A stretch of 64,000 bases of DNA, taken from contig JALRMN010000025.1 in NCBI GenBank assembly GCA_024760905.1, positions 845,001-909,000 on the forward strand, given 5' to 3'. Origin of the DNA: Plotosus lineatus (taxonomy: Eukaryota; Chordata; Actinopteri; Siluriformes; Plotosidae). Each line of letters opens with the position of its first letter. Position 1 is the first letter of the stretch. The notes beneath the pieces are model-generated. The model was not told the origin of the DNA. It worked only from the letters and a program-made list of their open reading frames with translations, and ran no database searches. Shown piece by piece: positions 63,337 through 64,000 of this stretch. The position numbers were made by a program, and so were the translations under genes.

Positions 63337-64000
63337 CTCTTTTCAGAACCTTGCCCAGGCTCAGCCACCTCACAGGTCTGTGGAAGTTTATGTCACCATG
63401 TTCAATCTCATACTCCTCCATGAGTGCAACAAACTGTCAGTGATGTAATGTCCGTGCCATGATGAAGTTAACGATTTCAATCATAACATCAATAACATGG
63501 CTAAGACTTACACAACACAATTTGATGTATGATATGATGTAAGAATACCAATTTCATTTCAGTGTTGATTTAAACACTATATTTTGCATCTGTTTAAGTC
63601 TAAACAAAAGTCTAGTGTTTTTCACTGTTAGATTTGGACAGCCATCCGTCATAACATCCACCAGACTGTTCCATTACAGTCCCGGCTTGTCCAGGCATGC
63701 ATTTAACTCAGGGACCTGAGAAAGCTTTGAGTCCTGGCATGGTCATTGCATCCTTGTTCACAAGTATGTCCTGAAAGGCACCTTGTTTGATCATTCTTAA
63801 CACCCTGCAGACTGACTCAGCCTGCTCAAAGTCTTCTTTCCTTTGTTTGGTGATTTGCTTGAAATATTGTTATAGTTTACCTCAGTTTCGATTTACAATC
63901 TGGCCACCATGTACTTTGAATTATTTGTGCTTGTGGTAGTAGAGGTTCTTCAGGTGAACTGGTTTCTCTTTAGGTCATCTGTGGCATTGAGAATGACCCT
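63337..64000 (-). pseudogene. hAT transposase relic, copy 2, runs off window
   Basis: Strong nucleotide match to 11340-11950 (ccttgcccaggctcagcca, gtcaccatgttcaatctcat, gtccaggcatgcatttaactcagggacctgag). The minus-strand reading at 63340-63425 gives MEEYEIEHGDINFHRPVRWL then SLGKVLKRV, the central block of GTF2IRD2-like hAT proteins. Truncated at the TA repeat on one side and by the window end on the other. Stops throughout. Confidence 0.75.

Overview
This window looks like nuclear DNA of a bony (teleost-type) fish. The evidence is long CA/GT and TA microsatellites, tRNA-derived SINEs with LINE-like tails, many non-LTR retrotransposon copies, Tc1/mariner and hAT DNA transposons, a DIRS-type retrotransposon, and one spliced gene for a fish-style single-V-domain immunoglobulin-superfamily receptor. 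Nothing prokaryotic, viral or CRISPR-like is present. No alignment was run; family names come from reading protein motifs and shared repeats.

Host genes. The only gene I can assemble completely is a five-exon receptor on the minus strand (exons between 28884 and 32976): signal peptide, one V-set domain, transmembrane segment, 17-nt exon, tyrosine-bearing tail. The phases agree at every junction and the reading frame is open (212 residues). A second copy at 48216-49749 keeps the leader and V exons but has lost a splice acceptor, a conserved tyrosine and its tail exons. Fragments of a third unit lie at 33600-33720 (intron) and 35290-35410 (promoter). The block has therefore been duplicated and is decaying.

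Mobile DNA fills most of the rest. Six copies of one RTE-like LINE (4634-7692, 14780-17572, 21679-24653, 29854-31838, 45380-47063, 53212-56722) share a 3' end related to GGAAAAGAAGAAGA. The copy at 21679-24653 is the best preserved and has a 19-bp target duplication. A second LINE family ending in (GAT)n lies at 17762-19642, at 42540-44660 (with an inverted 5' part) and at 45225-45379. A CR1/L2/Rex-type LINE lies at 9710-10480, 25680-27500 and 54970-55335. A fourth LINE RT lies at 58063-59460. A DIRS-type element with inverted ends and an internal complementary region spans about 37225-41404.

DNA transposons include Tc1/mariner copies (about 500-1640, 8140-8680, 57627-58056, 60186-61508), two hAT transposase relics (10700-12010, 63337-64000), pogo/Tigger-like ends, a 1.3-kb element at 12644-13952 carrying an exon-like ORF, and an 816-bp element at 47139-47954 carrying a cysteine-rich P2X7-tail-like ORF. 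About a dozen SINE copies fall into two types with the same tRNA-like head but different 3' tails; one tail matches the RTE-like LINE.

The genes do not form a working pathway. The biology here is a small duplicated immune-receptor locus embedded in nested, rearranged transposons. The most informative signals are structural: the tail-swapped SINE, a fold-back repeat built from a LINE 5' end and present twice with the same junction, the twin-priming-like LINE inversion, and the DIRS circle-junction repeat.
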